This document shows positions 34,732 to 45,605 of a DNA stretch of 64,000 nucleotides, in pieces (the first letter of the stretch is position 1; each line of letters begins with the position of its first letter). The stretch lies in assembly GCF_020509005.1 (NCBI RefSeq), contig NC_063013.1, forward strand, positions 4,526,001-4,590,000. The letters run 5' to 3'. The translations under genes and the position numbers were made by a program. Below the pieces are notes generated by a model. The model was not told the DNA's origin. It saw only the letters and a list, made by a program, of their open reading frames with translations, and ran no database searches. This DNA comes from Fulvia fulva (taxonomy: Eukaryota; Ascomycota; Dothideomycetes; Mycosphaerellales; Mycosphaerellaceae).

Positions 34732-35875
34732 ATGTTGGTTGTGGTGCTCGCCACGATGGGCACCGTGACAGCTGGCACGCCAGCGAACGCGACATTGCAA
34801 GACCTTACAGGAGCAGGAATCCCTCGACCGCATCTGCATCCGCATCTACCGGCAGACGATATGAGGTTTGGCTTCGTCGGCACGGCCGAGATGTTCAAGC
34901 GTCAACAAGACGCATGCACTGTCGCATTTGGTGAAGGATGGGTGTCGAATACTTGCACGCCAGGGGCCACACTGTGTTGTAGGTGCTCTGTTCGGGACCC
35001 TTGGTAGACCACTGACCATGATCCAGGTGTTAATCCCAGTCAAGATCTTCCTCAGTGCAGTCAGTTCTTGAACTTGGGCTGGTGTTGCACTGAAGACGGA
35101 GGGTGCTACGCTGATGTGGCATCGGCTTGCGGTCAGCCTGGCGCTGTGAGCTGCACTCAGACGGCAGCAGGAGTCAGTCAAGCTTGCTGTCCGCAGAACA
35201 CTGTCTGCGCACCTGGTCAGTCCCCCTGCTGAGCCAACGTCAATCTACTGGTAGTCACTGACCTGCCCAGGATACAATGCCAGAAATCGGTGGGCACGAT
35301 GTAACATCAGACAGACAGCTCTTGCCGCGCTTGGGACGACCAGTGTATCGGGTGCAGCAGTCACCGAAGCCTCGGCGCCCGTGACGTCGACCCTGACCTC
35401 GAGATCGACCTTATCAGTCACTTCAACTGTCACTCGGTCCTTGGGGAGCACAACCTCTGATAGCACGTCGTCCGAGAGCACGCCCTCAAGCACATCCTCT
35501 GGAAGCACACTGTCGATGAACCCAACAGGCACTGCAGCTGCTGCTCAAGGCATGGAAAATCCACAGAATGCTCCGTCCTTAGGTACTGGCGCTATCGCTG
35601 GTATCGCAGTCGGAGCTGCTGCTGGCGCTTTGCTGATTGCCGCTATCGTATGGTTCTTATGGCATAGGCGGCAGAAGTCCGCAGCACATCTAAAAGCTCC
35701 CTGGCCGCCAGTGGAAGTCGATCCCTTACAATACCATGGTCGGACGGACAACAAACGACAGATGGCAGAGCAGTTTTCTGGATATCCGCCTCAGGCGATG
35801 TACAAAGGGTCAGGTAGATCCGAGCTGGCGGCGGGAAGGGCAGACCCTAGCGAGCTGTCAGCAGAGCGAATGTGA
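34732..35875 (+). CDS. single-pass surface protein: Cys-rich ectodomain, Ser/Thr stalk, membrane segment
   Basis: Three exons (34732-34978, 35027-35215, 35271-35875), all with good GT-AG sites and matching phase. The signal peptide MLVVVLATMGTVTAG is followed by an ectodomain with paired cysteines (CTPGATLCC, GWCCTEDGGCYAD, ACCPQNTVC), then a Ser/Thr-rich stalk of about 60 residues. The membrane segment GAIAGIAVGAAAGALLIAAI runs into VWFLWHRRQKS, and a cytosolic tail of about 70 residues follows. The plan resembles fungal wall-stress sensors of the Mid2/Wsc kind, but I do not see a WSC domain. About 347 residues. Role as sensor is inferred from architecture only. Confidence 0.8.
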
Positions 35876-37237
35876 TGCGGCCTTCACAGGCGTACTATTT
35901 CTCTTATGTGTACATTAGCGAGCAAAGTCTGGACATATTGCAGAAGAACAGGACTCATAATCAGCGTGCTTCCTTCTCCGGTCGTTTCAACGGCACGAAT
36001 ACTCAGGTATGTGTGTCAATGTGATGTTCGTGCCTGAGCCATGCATGCATGCGCGAAGCACGGTATGCTGATGAGGGCGCTGCTCGATGTTGTGATTTGG
36101 GTACGACTAGCAAGAAGTCGCGCCACATCGCCCTGATTCGGGACCACTCTCTAGGGAGCCCGGCAGGATCGGGCACGCCATTCGGCCAACAGAGACTCCA
36201 TCGCCGCGCGCACCTCTCACATAGTCCTTCAGGCCCTTTGTAAGGGCATAATGTTGGGCAATATCGTAGCGGATTCATCAATGTCATTCAAACGTGGAAG
36301 GTTATCAAGGTCTCCAAGTCCAGAGCCTCATCCCGCCCAACAGTCCCGAGCATCGACTCGGCCCGCCTCAGCATCACGGTACGGAGCGGCCGAAACTAGC
36401 CGAAAACCTGCAGGAAGCGGCATCCATGGTCCTGCCTGCCGAAAGCCCTTCGCTAACGTCGTTGCTAACCTGCTACAACTCGCTACATTTCCCAGCAGCA
36501 TGGTAAGACCCCTCTGACGCTGTTGTGTGAGCCTGACAACTGGCTGCTTTGTGAGTGCTCACTAACGGAAGTCTGCGCTGGCGCGAAGCCGTCGAAGTTA
36601 ATAAGCATGCTTGCTAAGCACGACGACAAGGATGGTCCACGGCTGGGGAACTATGGGGATCCCTGGTCGGGGATGCGTGTGGCATCGCTGCAATGTGAAC
36701 TTTGCTAGGAGCGGGAATGGGAGTCAGCACGATCGAGTGTTGTGTCAGCATGGGTTTATGTGGGGATGGAGGTTGTGGTGTTGATGTATGTGGTGTTGCG
36801 ACATCTTCATGGTGACTTCCACTGACGATGATGTCTAGAGAACAGACGAAACCTGTCGCCACACTTCCAAATGAACAAGGTGGAATAGAGTTGAGCCGCA
36901 ATCGATGACCTGACACCCGCTACTGCCAACAAAGCAAGGTTGACAGGATCGAAAGTGCCAAGGGAAGCGGCGGTCAGACCACTGCAAAGCCCACGAGTTG
37001 CAGTAGCGCCTTTCGTGACGACGCTCAAGGATGCGGCACAGTCTCAGTAACGTGACGTGTAATGAGCAGTGGCACTGCATATTCATCGATAAGTCCGTAT
37101 GGATGCTTCGTTGATCAGTTGGGAGTGGCAGCTCAAGATTACCAGAAAGGGAAGGCACTGATCGACAGATGAGCCGCATAGGTAAAATGTGTATGTTCAG
37201 AATATGTGTCCTCATTGGATCTTCTGCCAAGTGCAGC
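35876..37237. other. 1.4-kb spacer, no firm gene
   Basis: Two plus-strand frames at 36251-36708 (one Ser/Pro/Arg-rich, one with LPAESPSLTSLLTCY before a GTAAGA) could be exons of an unknown small gene, but no complete model emerges. Confidence 0.35.
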
Positions 37238-37621
37238 TCAGTCGCTCTTCAATGGCTTGTGCACACGAGTGCAATAGGTTGCGTTCCTCGAAAGCAATAC
37301 TGTGAATGCGGTGCCTCGGCAAGCGTCTTCAATTAAGTCCTCGTCCATATAACGGCTCACCTGACCGCCAACAAAAGGAAGCCATATCAAGTTTAGAAAT
37401 CCAGATCGTTGTAGTTGCTTGATACCAGGTGCACCTGCGTGCATCTTTGTCCACCAGTTGACAAGCTGTGTCCAGCCACAACCATGTGGAATGTATAATA
37501 AGTGCTCGTCATCGTAGCGCACGGACGCTGATGGGGGAGACACATATCGTACTCCTTGCTCGGCGCCATGGCGAAGACATCGGTCGATGTGCATTCGTGG
37601 TCGAAAGAGAACGTCCCACAT
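37238..37621 (-). CDS. uncertain hypothetical ORF
   Basis: 127 residues from the ATG at 37621 (MWDVLFRPRMHIDRCLRHGA), or 139 from an upstream in-frame ATG. The residue mix is protein-like, with aromatic-rich stretches (GCGWTQLVNWWTKMHAGAPG) and a Cys/Arg-containing C-terminus. It matches nothing I know and may be chance or a gene remnant. Confidence 0.3.
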   Translation of the reverse strand: MWDVLFRPRMHIDRCLRHGAEQGVRYVSPPSASVRYDDEHLLYIPHGCGWTQLVNWWTKMHAGAPGIKQLQRSGFLNLIWLPFVGGQVSRYMDEDLIEDACRGTAFTVLLSRNATYCTRVHKPLKSD

Positions 37622-37861
37622 GATTGGGGACCGGTTCCTTGTTGTCGGTCGAAGCAATAGCGGATTGTTGCTACCGGGGCGTGAGGAGATCTGCCGGGGT
37701 GGTTTGGGGTCAAGCTAGGCATGCATTGTTATGTCCATGGTGGGACAATCGTCGCTCCTTTGGTGTTTCAGGCTTATGTGTGGCGAGCCGTAGCAATGAG
37801 ATGCCATGTACCGAGTCGTCGAGAGCTGCCAGTCCAGAAGCCTTGTATAGTCGCTTCTCAC

Positions 37862-38116
37862 TCAATAAGCCGTAACTGGTGCGATGTATGCCCTCGGTGC
37901 TTGCTTCGGCTGAGCTTCCAAATCGATGTGCTCGCCTCGTGCTTCAGCCTCTGCAACAGCAAGCTCGCGCTGTCTCTTCGCCTCATCAACTCTGTCCATA
38001 TCGTCCTGAATGCCCTTCCTGTAATGCCGTGGGAACCACCACCATATGAACACAAACATCGCCACCGCAAGTCCAGCAAGAACACCAACAGGCGTCGCCC
38101 ACGCTGCTGCGCCCAT
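37862..38116 (-). CDS. small single-pass membrane protein
   Basis: 84 residues. The membrane segment is at about 8-27 (TPVGVLAGLAVAMFVFIWWW), followed by FPRHYRKGIQDDMDRVDEAK, a charged helix, and a tail ending PRAYIAPVTAY. This compact plan (short N-terminus, membrane helix, WWFPRHYRKG, acidic-basic helix) looks like a conserved fungal small protein, though I cannot name the family. An upstream in-frame extension is not needed. Confidence 0.7.
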   Translation of the reverse strand: MGAAAWATPVGVLAGLAVAMFVFIWWWFPRHYRKGIQDDMDRVDEAKRQRELAVAEAEARGEHIDLEAQPKQAPRAYIAPVTAY

Positions 38117-38821
38117 CTTCTCGGTCGTTGATCGGAAGCAAAGTGTGCCTTATGTCGTTTGCAATAGGTACAAGTATGAGTACCGTCGCAATGGAGACAA
38201 AATGGTCCAGACTTTGGCCAAGCTTTGCACAAGCAACGATACAGAAGAAGGGTTCCGCTTTGTTCAGCGGTGAGGGCGGCCCTATAAGCTGAAATGCGGA
38301 GGATCGAGAGGAGGGGTGTCTCGTGCAAGCCACATTCCTCCAGGTGACGAGCTCTCCGGCATCTCTTTTCCGTAGGCCGCCTTTGACCAGAGAATCAGAC
38401 CTCGCTTGGCTTGGATAGGTCGCTTTCAGGGACTGCACTGCAGTGCAACTTGTTGCGCGGGCCCGAATTTGCAGAATGTAGCCCTGCTGAAGATGTTGAC
38501 AGGCTGCGATTCCATGCATAAGCCACCTCGCCAAAGATGTTGCATGTTGATGTTACAGCAGACTTAGTCAACCGTGCTTACGAGAGTAGTGCAGCCCACC
38601 ACAGTGTGCTCTCCATACCGTCCATGGCAAGCGTCTCTGCGGCATCATGGCTCACACTGACGAGTCTCTGAGGCCTCCAAATCGCAATATCTTGAGTCCA
38701 ACTTCTGGTGCCAAAAGTTCTCGCAATTTGGTATCAGACAATAAAGAAAGGCGCATCCGAGCGCGTCCTCCACTTCCTGGCCTTGACAGTGTCCAAAGTT
38801 CTGTCTTCGCGCTCAAAAACT
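38117..38821. other. spacer, no gene seen
   Basis: Between two minus-strand genes. No domain-bearing frame, RNA gene or repeat recognised. Confidence 0.4.
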
Positions 38822-39691
38822 TCAAAGAAGTTTTAGTTGATCCAAACGTTTCTGTAGGTTACGAGCCTCGGGACAGCGGTGTAGTCCTGCCGCATTCTTG
38901 AACAGCCCACAGCACGTTTGGCAGTAAGAATACGTCCCGCACCATACTCTGACCATCCTCTGGACCTCATGCACGAAGTCTAGCATGGCCACGGTCGGTC
39001 GTGTCCCCCCGGGGGTCAGGATGCGCACCTCTTTGTACTGAAAGCGCAGATGTTCCCAGGATCCAATCAGCTGTATACGCACCCATACCACAGCCTTCTT
39101 CCTATTTGCCCATAAACGCATCCTTGTCTCGACCTCGAAAGAGTTGTCGGGATGGGCGCCTACAGAGTGGGCCATAGATGCAGGTCCCTCACAAAGCGTT
39201 GCACAGTATCCAATGCAGAACTCGTCAACGCATGACGCTACGTGGATCCGACGCCCAACTTGCACATCGTATGTGCCAGAGTATCGTACGGCGATGACAT
39301 GACGAATAGCAGAGGCATTCATGTTCCCCACACTTTTGGTGAAATGATGGGTCGTTGCGTGGACGCCATGGGGTATACAGTGTAGCCTGAAGGTGTTGAT
39401 GCTGTAGAAGAGCAGTGCATAATCTTCATACAGCTGTTTGCAGACAAACAGAAGCGCAAGTGGCGATTGCTTATTCTTCCGACGATCGATTCGTACCAGG
39501 ACTCGTGTGACGAGATCTCTTGTCCACGAAGTAAAAGCCTTTTGCTGACTGTTTGAGCGTTCCGTCATCCATTTGCCCTTCCATTTGCCTCCAACGCAGG
39601 CAACGTCGATTGGTCGCTCCTGGTAAAGGCTGTACTCAACAATTGTGTTTCTTAACTCAATTGGCAGCCTGCAGAGTGGTGAGTTTTCCAT
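38822..39691 (-). CDS. F-box-like protein (LPxELRN type)
   Basis: 289 residues, single exon. The N-terminus MENSPLCRLPIELRNTIVEY SLY is the F-box-like motif common in Dothideomycetes expansions. LALLFVCKQLYEDYALLFYS then NTFRLHC is the usual second block of these proteins. The C-terminal part has a Cys/His-containing segment (YSYCQTCCGLFKNAAGLHRC) that could bind metal. F-box proteins recruit substrates to SCF ubiquitin ligases, but whether this class binds Skp1 is not shown by sequence. A second gene of the same style lies at 52437-53189. Confidence 0.75.
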   Translation of the reverse strand: MENSPLCRLPIELRNTIVEYSLYQERPIDVACVGGKWKGKWMTERSNSQQKAFTSWTRDLVTRVLVRIDRRKNKQSPLALLFVCKQLYEDYALLFYSINTFRLHCIPHGVHATTHHFTKSVGNMNASAIRHVIAVRYSGTYDVQVGRRIHVASCVDEFCIGYCATLCEGPASMAHSVGAHPDNSFEVETRMRLWANRKKAVVWVRIQLIGSWEHLRFQYKEVRILTPGGTRPTVAMLDFVHEVQRMVRVWCGTYSYCQTCCGLFKNAAGLHRCPEARNLQKRLDQLKLL

Positions 39692-40190
39692 CCCGGGAGT
39701 GGTCCCGTGGAGTCAGGCGTGGCATCGAAATGTTTCCACTGGCGACGCCAGTCACATTTAAGGACTTCCAGACATCGAGCCGTGCAACACACGTGAAGCG
39801 GAGATGTTCCTGTCGTTGATGTTTACATTTGAGGGGCATGGCCAGTCACAGCTGGACCATTCTGTTGAAACAATGGCTCGTGGGAAGCTTGATACCTGCC
39901 AATGATCAGCAACGCCATCTTACCTACGCTAAAGGCCATGAACGCGTCGTCGAAGGTCCGCGGGCTGCCGAAGTCATCGCTATGGCATATTATGTCTCAC
40001 AGACTGTAGCGTGGAGGGTGATGAAGAAGAACGATGTCGCGTCGAGGAAGGATCAGCAAGGTGGACGGGTGATGCTGCCACGTGGGTCGACACGATCTTC
40101 GGCAGGGATCGGTGGATTGCGGGCAGGATGACTGAATGTCAAACAACATTTCGTGTTGCTCCCAAAATCACTCCCTATCGATGCGCCGAC
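39692..40190. other. divergent promoter region
   Basis: Between the F-box-like gene and the DUF1640 gene. The plus-strand frame upstream of 40191 is open but reads like leader sequence. Confidence 0.45.
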
Positions 40191-41519
40191 ATGGCGGCAC
40201 CGCGACTCCCATTCCTATGGCCGATGCTGGCCAAAAGCATTGAGGCATCGAACCCGGCAGTCAGATCAGCGAAAGCTGCTGCGCGCATTCGAGCACTGCA
40301 TTCCTCCTCTCCTCGTCGACGACCTGAGGCAGTCCCTCAGCAGCCACGATATGGGACCGCAAACGAACCGCCGGCTCACCTTGGTGGGGGCAAGAAGTTG
40401 CCGCCTTCGACCTCGCAGGAGACCACGGAGCAGACCAAGTTACCTAAGATTGGTGAGCGACTTCAGCGAGTCGGGGAGGCAGAGGTGAAGGTCCAGTCAG
40501 AAACACTAGAGTCGCAAAGCAACGCAACAGACAAGACACAGCCGACTACGGTGGACCCTATGCTGGACTCAGCAGATGCGCGGCCATCCACGGACAGGCC
40601 AGCGTCTGTAGATGTGCCTCCAATCAAGCCGCTGGACTCTCTCCTGGATCAAGTTCCAGATCCTAGCAAACACGCAGAGGAGTCGGGCACGAAAGCAGCG
40701 CCGGAAGAGCAGAATCCAGACGTTTCGTTCGATGAACATACCCCCTCCGCTAAAGCACCACACATTGACACGCCTCGACACGTGCATCATTTCGACACCT
40801 ATGGTCTTGTTCGAAGTCTCGTCGATGCAGGCTGGTCCGAAGCCCAAGCAATTACGATCATGAAAGGAGTCAGGATCGAGCTGGCAGACAATATGGACAT
40901 GGCACGAGACGCCCTGGTTAGCAAGTCTCAAGTCGAAAACGAGACGTATCTATTCCGAGCAGCATGCGCCGAGCTCAAGACGGAGGTCACCACGAATCGA
41001 AGAGCAGAGCAAGAGAAGATGAGGACAGAGCGCACACAACTGCAGCATGAGGTGGACATTCTGTCGCAGAGGATCGGCCAAGAAAGTGCAGTGCTCAAGG
41101 ATGAGCTGAAGGGCATGTTTGACGACCGCAAGATGTCCGTGAGGAACGAACAGCGATCGATGGAGTCGAGCGTGCAACGACTGAACTACAAAATCACTGT
41201 CGATCTAAAGGCTGACGGCGGTTCAGCGGTAGAGTCTGTACGCTGGGCACTGACGCGCCGTGCTGGTGCTGCGCTGTTCGTTGTGGTTGTCACGATCATT
41301 CTCGCTTTGAGACTGCAGAGCAATGCAGCATATCAGCAGGAGCAAGATGCGAAACGCAAATCGCGGCAGAAGACAAGCAGCACACAGACAGATGCTGGTT
41401 CAGGGTCCGGCGGTCGTGACAGTGGCGGCGGTGACAGCTCTCCTGCTCGACCAGAGTTGGTGGCTGGTGAGGTGTACATCAAGGACGGTGACAATCCAGC
41501 GTTGGTAACACTTGGGTGA
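40191..41519 (+). CDS. DUF1640 / MCUR1 (CCDC90)-family mitochondrial coiled-coil protein
   Basis: Family members are inner-membrane proteins linked to respiratory-complex assembly or calcium uniporter regulation. About 442 residues from the ATG at 40191, chosen because MAAPRLPFLWPMLAKSIEAS then RSAKAAARIRALHSSSPRRR is an Arg/Ala/Ser-rich import sequence; the frame is open further upstream. A disordered region of about 170 residues precedes the conserved domain: FDTYGLVRSLVDAGWSEAQA, a long coiled coil (RRAEQEKMRTERTQLQHEVD), and LNYKITVDLKADGGSAVESV. The membrane segment is AGAALFVVVVTIILALRL, then a charged tail. Single exon, undamaged. Confidence 0.88.
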   Translation: MAAPRLPFLWPMLAKSIEASNPAVRSAKAAARIRALHSSSPRRRPEAVPQQPRYGTANEPPAHLGGGKKLPPSTSQETTEQTKLPKIGERLQRVGEAEVKVQSETLESQSNATDKTQPTTVDPMLDSADARPSTDRPASVDVPPIKPLDSLLDQVPDPSKHAEESGTKAAPEEQNPDVSFDEHTPSAKAPHIDTPRHVHHFDTYGLVRSLVDAGWSEAQAITIMKGVRIELADNMDMARDALVSKSQVENETYLFRAACAELKTEVTTNRRAEQEKMRTERTQLQHEVDILSQRIGQESAVLKDELKGMFDDRKMSVRNEQRSMESSVQRLNYKITVDLKADGGSAVESVRWALTRRAGAALFVVVVTIILALRLQSNAAYQQEQDAKRKSRQKTSSTQTDAGSGSGGRDSGGGDSSPARPELVAGEVYIKDGDNPALVTLG

Positions 41520-41787
41520 TGGCAGCTTGCGAGCTATTGAAAACACATGTAGATGATAGACCATGATACCCAGACTCGACTTGGAAGCATTGATCCTCAG
41601 CCATGGCGCCTGCCTGGTCATGTTCTTTCCGTCCTGCGACGCTGCATGTCGTTCGGCGGCGCTAGCGGGAAGCACATACGGCCTACATGAAGGCAGTCGC
41701 GAAACGAAGTGCAGTCCCGGGACATCCCCTTCACTTGCAGCGCACTTCTAACCCTCCACAACATTACCAAACCCACGCCATATCACG
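41520..41787. other. short spacer before the BTB gene
   Basis: Promoter-length spacer. Nothing recognised in it. Confidence 0.4.
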
Positions 41788-42620
41788 ATGATGGCAGGTG
41801 TCATGCAGAAGGCGGCACTCTGTGGCGGTCTCGCGCGGTATCTCGATAACGCCGCACTGTCCGACTACACGATCGTTTGCAACGACAAGCAGTGGGAAGT
41901 GCACCGACTAGTCCTCTCGCTCCATTCGGCAGTGTTCGCGAAAGCCTGCGACGGACAGTTGGCAGAGGCCAAAGACATGAAGTACGATCTTTCAAGCTAT
42001 GGCAAGAACGAGGTTGAGGCACTCATCAAGTACCTCTACACTTTCGACTATACTGTTGAGGGGAAGGAGGTTCGTGAGCATCTGTTACTCCACGTAAGCA
42101 TGTGCTGCATTGCGGACAAGGTACTACCCAAATGAACCGATTGCCACGACTGTATGGTAGCTGACTAGCGTAGTACGATATCACGCCTCTGCGCCAGCTC
42201 ACTGTGGGCAAGTTCAAGGACACCATCTTGAACGTCAAGGCTTCGAATGAGCTAGTCGGTGCAATCGAGATAGCTTACGGTTTCTATGGTGCTACCGCAG
42301 ATATCCGCGACAGCATGGTCCAACTTCTAGCCGAGCGCTTCAGTTTCCTGGACGATGTGCCAGGGAATAAAGCGCTACTTGAAGCCATGCAATCACATCC
42401 TAACCTGGCCATCGAAGTCGTCAGAGCAACAACCAAAAAGTATGCACGTGGGCTCACGCCAGTGAATGGTCAGGGCCCCGTCTTCCAATGCCCCCAAAAA
42501 GCATGCAGAGCTATCTTCCAGGATCCTGACATCAAGGCGGGCTATCCGTTCTACAAATGTCCGCAGTGCTCGGTCAGCCAGTCCGGAACTATGTGGCACA
42601 AGTATTACGCACTGGCGTGA
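41788..42620 (+). CDS. BTB/POZ-domain protein
   Basis: Exons 41788-42120 and 42174-42620 join IADK to YDITPLRQLTVGKF. The BTB domain covers about residues 12-125: LSDYTIVCNDKQWEVHRLVL, SLHSAVFAKAC, then EALIKYLYTFDY. After a helical region the C-terminus has two CxxC-type pairs (FQCPQKACRAIF and FYKCPQCSV), suggesting a zinc-binding fold. About 259 residues. BTB proteins often act as adaptors for Cul3 ligases or as dimerisation modules; which applies here is unknown. ATG at 41788 or the adjacent 41791 are equivalent. Convergent with the GMC gene, 121 bp apart. Confidence 0.85.
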
Positions 42621-42741
42621 GTCTTGTCGTCAAGGGAGGCTTCGGTCGGAACGTAATCACAGGAGCACAACAAATCCGCCAATGAGTATCAACGGGGTGG
42701 AGCATGGATTCGCCACATGTATTCGTTTTGAAATAACAATC

Positions 42742-44656
42742 TCAATGCTCACCATTGACCCCATCAGTCCTTCCCGGAAATTGGTACTCCGCCCTGACGA
42801 TATCCGCCGCCTTCTCTGCCACCGCATACACCAAGCTCACGGTGTTGCCTTGGACGTTCATCGGAAAGATGGACGCATCAACGATCCTCACGTTCTCGGC
42901 ATCGTACACCCGTAGGCTTGTGTCCACAACTCCACCTTCCTCTCGGGGCAACATGGAACACGTCCCGGTAGAATGATACATCGTGACCTGGCGCTTTTTG
43001 ACATGCTCTTTGGCTTCTTCCATCGTTCTGCATGGCTCGACGCCGAAACCAAGGGCCTTCTCGCCAGTCTCTGGATCATCTGCTATACTATCAGCCATTG
43101 GCGATGTAGCTGCGATCTTCTTCGCATGGAATGTGGCGTGTGCGAGCAATTCGAGGTCCATGGGATGACTGAGGTAGCGAGGGTCCACATCTGGATGCTT
43201 AGTGATGTCGATGCTCGCGATGTGTACGCTTCCACGAGAGAACGCGTGCATGAGTCCGAAGCCAAGACCGACATATCCTCCAGGCTCAGTATGATTCCAC
43301 ATTCCGGTCTGAGCAGCTCGTTTGGTTGCATCGATTCCTGCAGCCATCACCGCTGCTTGATATTCAGCTTCTTTCGAGTCCTCGATCTGGGCTTTGAGGA
43401 GCTGAAGCTGTCTCTCTGGCAGGCCGTGACCGGCCTTCATGAGGTGCGACAGGTCAACTTCTGGTGCCACCATCTGTTTGGACAAAAAGCCAGTGCATGT
43501 AGGCGTGGCAGCAAATGGTCCGGTGCCTGTCTTCACATACATGTCCATGAACTGAGCAGCCAGCTCGGGGTGCTCACGAAGGGCTTCAAGAGTGGCCACT
43601 CCTTCTTTGGCTCTGAATGGCATAATGACCATTGGATGATCTTGCAGGTTCTCGCCGACGTTGTGATTCTCAACGACAACTTCGATACCGTGTTTCTCAA
43701 GCACTTTACGCTGACCGATGCCGGAGAGCTCGAGAATCTGAGGGGACTGTACAGATCCGGCTGTGATGAGGACTTCTTTCGTTGCTTCGACAACGAAGGA
43801 GTCGCCGCCGCTCTCCAGCTCGACGCCGCTTGCTCGAACTGTGCCTCCTTGCCTAACAGCACTCCACAAAATCTGTTTCACGAAGGTCTCTGTCACTACA
43901 AAAAGATTTGGTCTACCTTCAGCAGCTGCGAGGTACGTGCTCGCAGCATAACTACGCTTGCTAGTTTTCGGATCAACAGTATTGAGCTGATTGAACAGAC
44001 CAAGCGATGTACCAGTCCTCGGATCATTCACAGTCGGGTACCCCATCGACTTCGAGGTCTTCGTCCATGCGTCTTGCAGCCAGGTGAACGAGTCTTTGGG
44101 GAAACTGGTCTGGATCATTCCGGAAGTGCCGCGCAGTCCTGGCTGGATGTACTCCGTGTTCAACGCCTCGCGCGTCTCATCGCTGGGAATGTGCATGTGC
44201 TCCACCTTCTGGAAATAAGGGATGATGTCGTCCCAGCCCCAGCCTTCGTTGCCCAGGTCGCGCCATATATTGAGGTCTGATTTGGAGCAGTGACTGTACA
44301 TTCCGAAGTTGATCATCGAACTCCCTCCGAGTCCTCTGCCGCGAGGCCAGGCATGGACCGCACCATGCTCGTTCTCCTGCGGGACTGTATGAAAGTCCCA
44401 GTCGTACTTCTCTTTGCCGTAGAGTTGCAAGAAGAGACCGGGTGTGTCTACGAGCGGGTCATTTCGCCTGTCAGAGCCAGCCTCGACGACTAGGACATTG
44501 AACTTGGGATCTTCTGTCAATCTGGAGGCAAGCACTAGACCAGCTGTTCCACCACCTGCATCACACGTCAATACTGGGACGACGTGTGACAAACGTTGGT
44601 TGCCTACCACAAATGACGAAGTCGAAGGACTTGTTCTTGATCTCTTCTGGAGTCAT
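42742..44656 (-). CDS. GMC-family FAD oxidoreductase (choline/alcohol dehydrogenase-like)
   Basis: FAD-dependent oxidation of an alcohol. Exon 1 (44608-44656) and exon 2 (42742-44555) join across a 52-nt intron to restore the Rossmann motif FDFVICGGGTAGLVLASRL. GMC signature 1 is RGRGLGGSSMINFGMY, and signature 2 is ITAGSVQSPQILELSGIG. The C-terminal catalytic region has MYHSTGTCSM (active-site His) and VRIVDASIFPMNVQGNTVSL. About 620 residues. The start at 44656 gives MTPEEIKNK with no signal peptide; an upstream in-frame ATG with a weak hydrophobic stretch exists. A TATATGG element lies about 70 bases upstream of 44656. Substrate not predictable. Confidence 0.92.
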
Positions 44657-45605
44657 GTTATCTTCTCGTAGACGATATCCTGGTGAAGAGAATGCCGCGA
44701 AGCAGGGAAGCATTATGCTCCATATATACCTACCAAGCTTTGGCATTTCAGCCCTTCGGCCCTCGAGCCCTCGCTCGTTCCGCAACTTGGGATCTCAGCC
44801 TTTCCAGCTGGACGTACTAACGACTGGGGATTGAGAACTTTATGGTCCTGTTGGGTGCCTTAAACCACGAATATCCCAAACCGGCGACCTTTGCAAAAAG
44901 ACATGGCTGGACAGTCTTGCTCACCCAGCGGAAAGCGTTCGTTGACACCAAATGTGGCATATGCCATTTGCGGATGTTTGGGCGCTGACTCGCATTCGGC
45001 ACTATGTGCATGAAGCTATGACGAGTGGCTAGACCGGCCTCTGGCTATGTTGTCAATGAGTCAAGGAAGCGTGCACATGACGAAGGCTGGTCACAAGGTG
45101 ACAGTCTTTGCGCTTTGTGGGCTAATGAGCTAGAGGCAATCTGCTGTGTTCAATGCGGTGGGCTCGAGACTTGACTATGTGACAGCTCACTGCATCGATT
45201 TTCTCAAACTAGATGGTCGGACATGGCGCGGAACAGTATGACACGGTAGTATCATACATGGAAGAGGCTGCTGCTAATCTCATGCAAATCAACAACCATT
45301 GGGCACGGCAGATATACTTCCGGACCTGTCGTGAACAAGGGCATTACATTAGCCTCTATGTAGAGCCGTGGCTTGTGCTCATCGCATAATGCAACGAGAT
45401 CTGCACATGTGCTATACCATAAAGCCTATGCCGCAAGCCGCCGACATGGAATACTCGAAGCCGTCATCAGCATCTTCTGAGGCACTTCGAGTGCTACTTC
45501 TGCGCATTTACCACGACGACCGACTCTGGCAGTAATACACTGCGTTTTTCAACACGCCATCAAGCCACAGCAGCGACATCATGTAAAGCGAGCTCTAGCG
45601 CCAGT
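44657..45605. other. 950-bp divergent spacer
   Basis: No coding frame, RNA gene or repeat recognised. It should hold promoters for the GMC gene and for the mucin-like gene, and perhaps an unfound signal-peptide exon of the latter. Confidence 0.4.

Noticed and set aside
38647..38901. 84-codon plus-strand frame upstream of and overlapping the F-box-like gene end
   Set aside because: No features, and it overlaps a better-supported minus-strand gene.
40569..40931. Antisense frame inside the DUF1640 gene
   Set aside because: Shadow of the real coding strand, which has clear domain matches.
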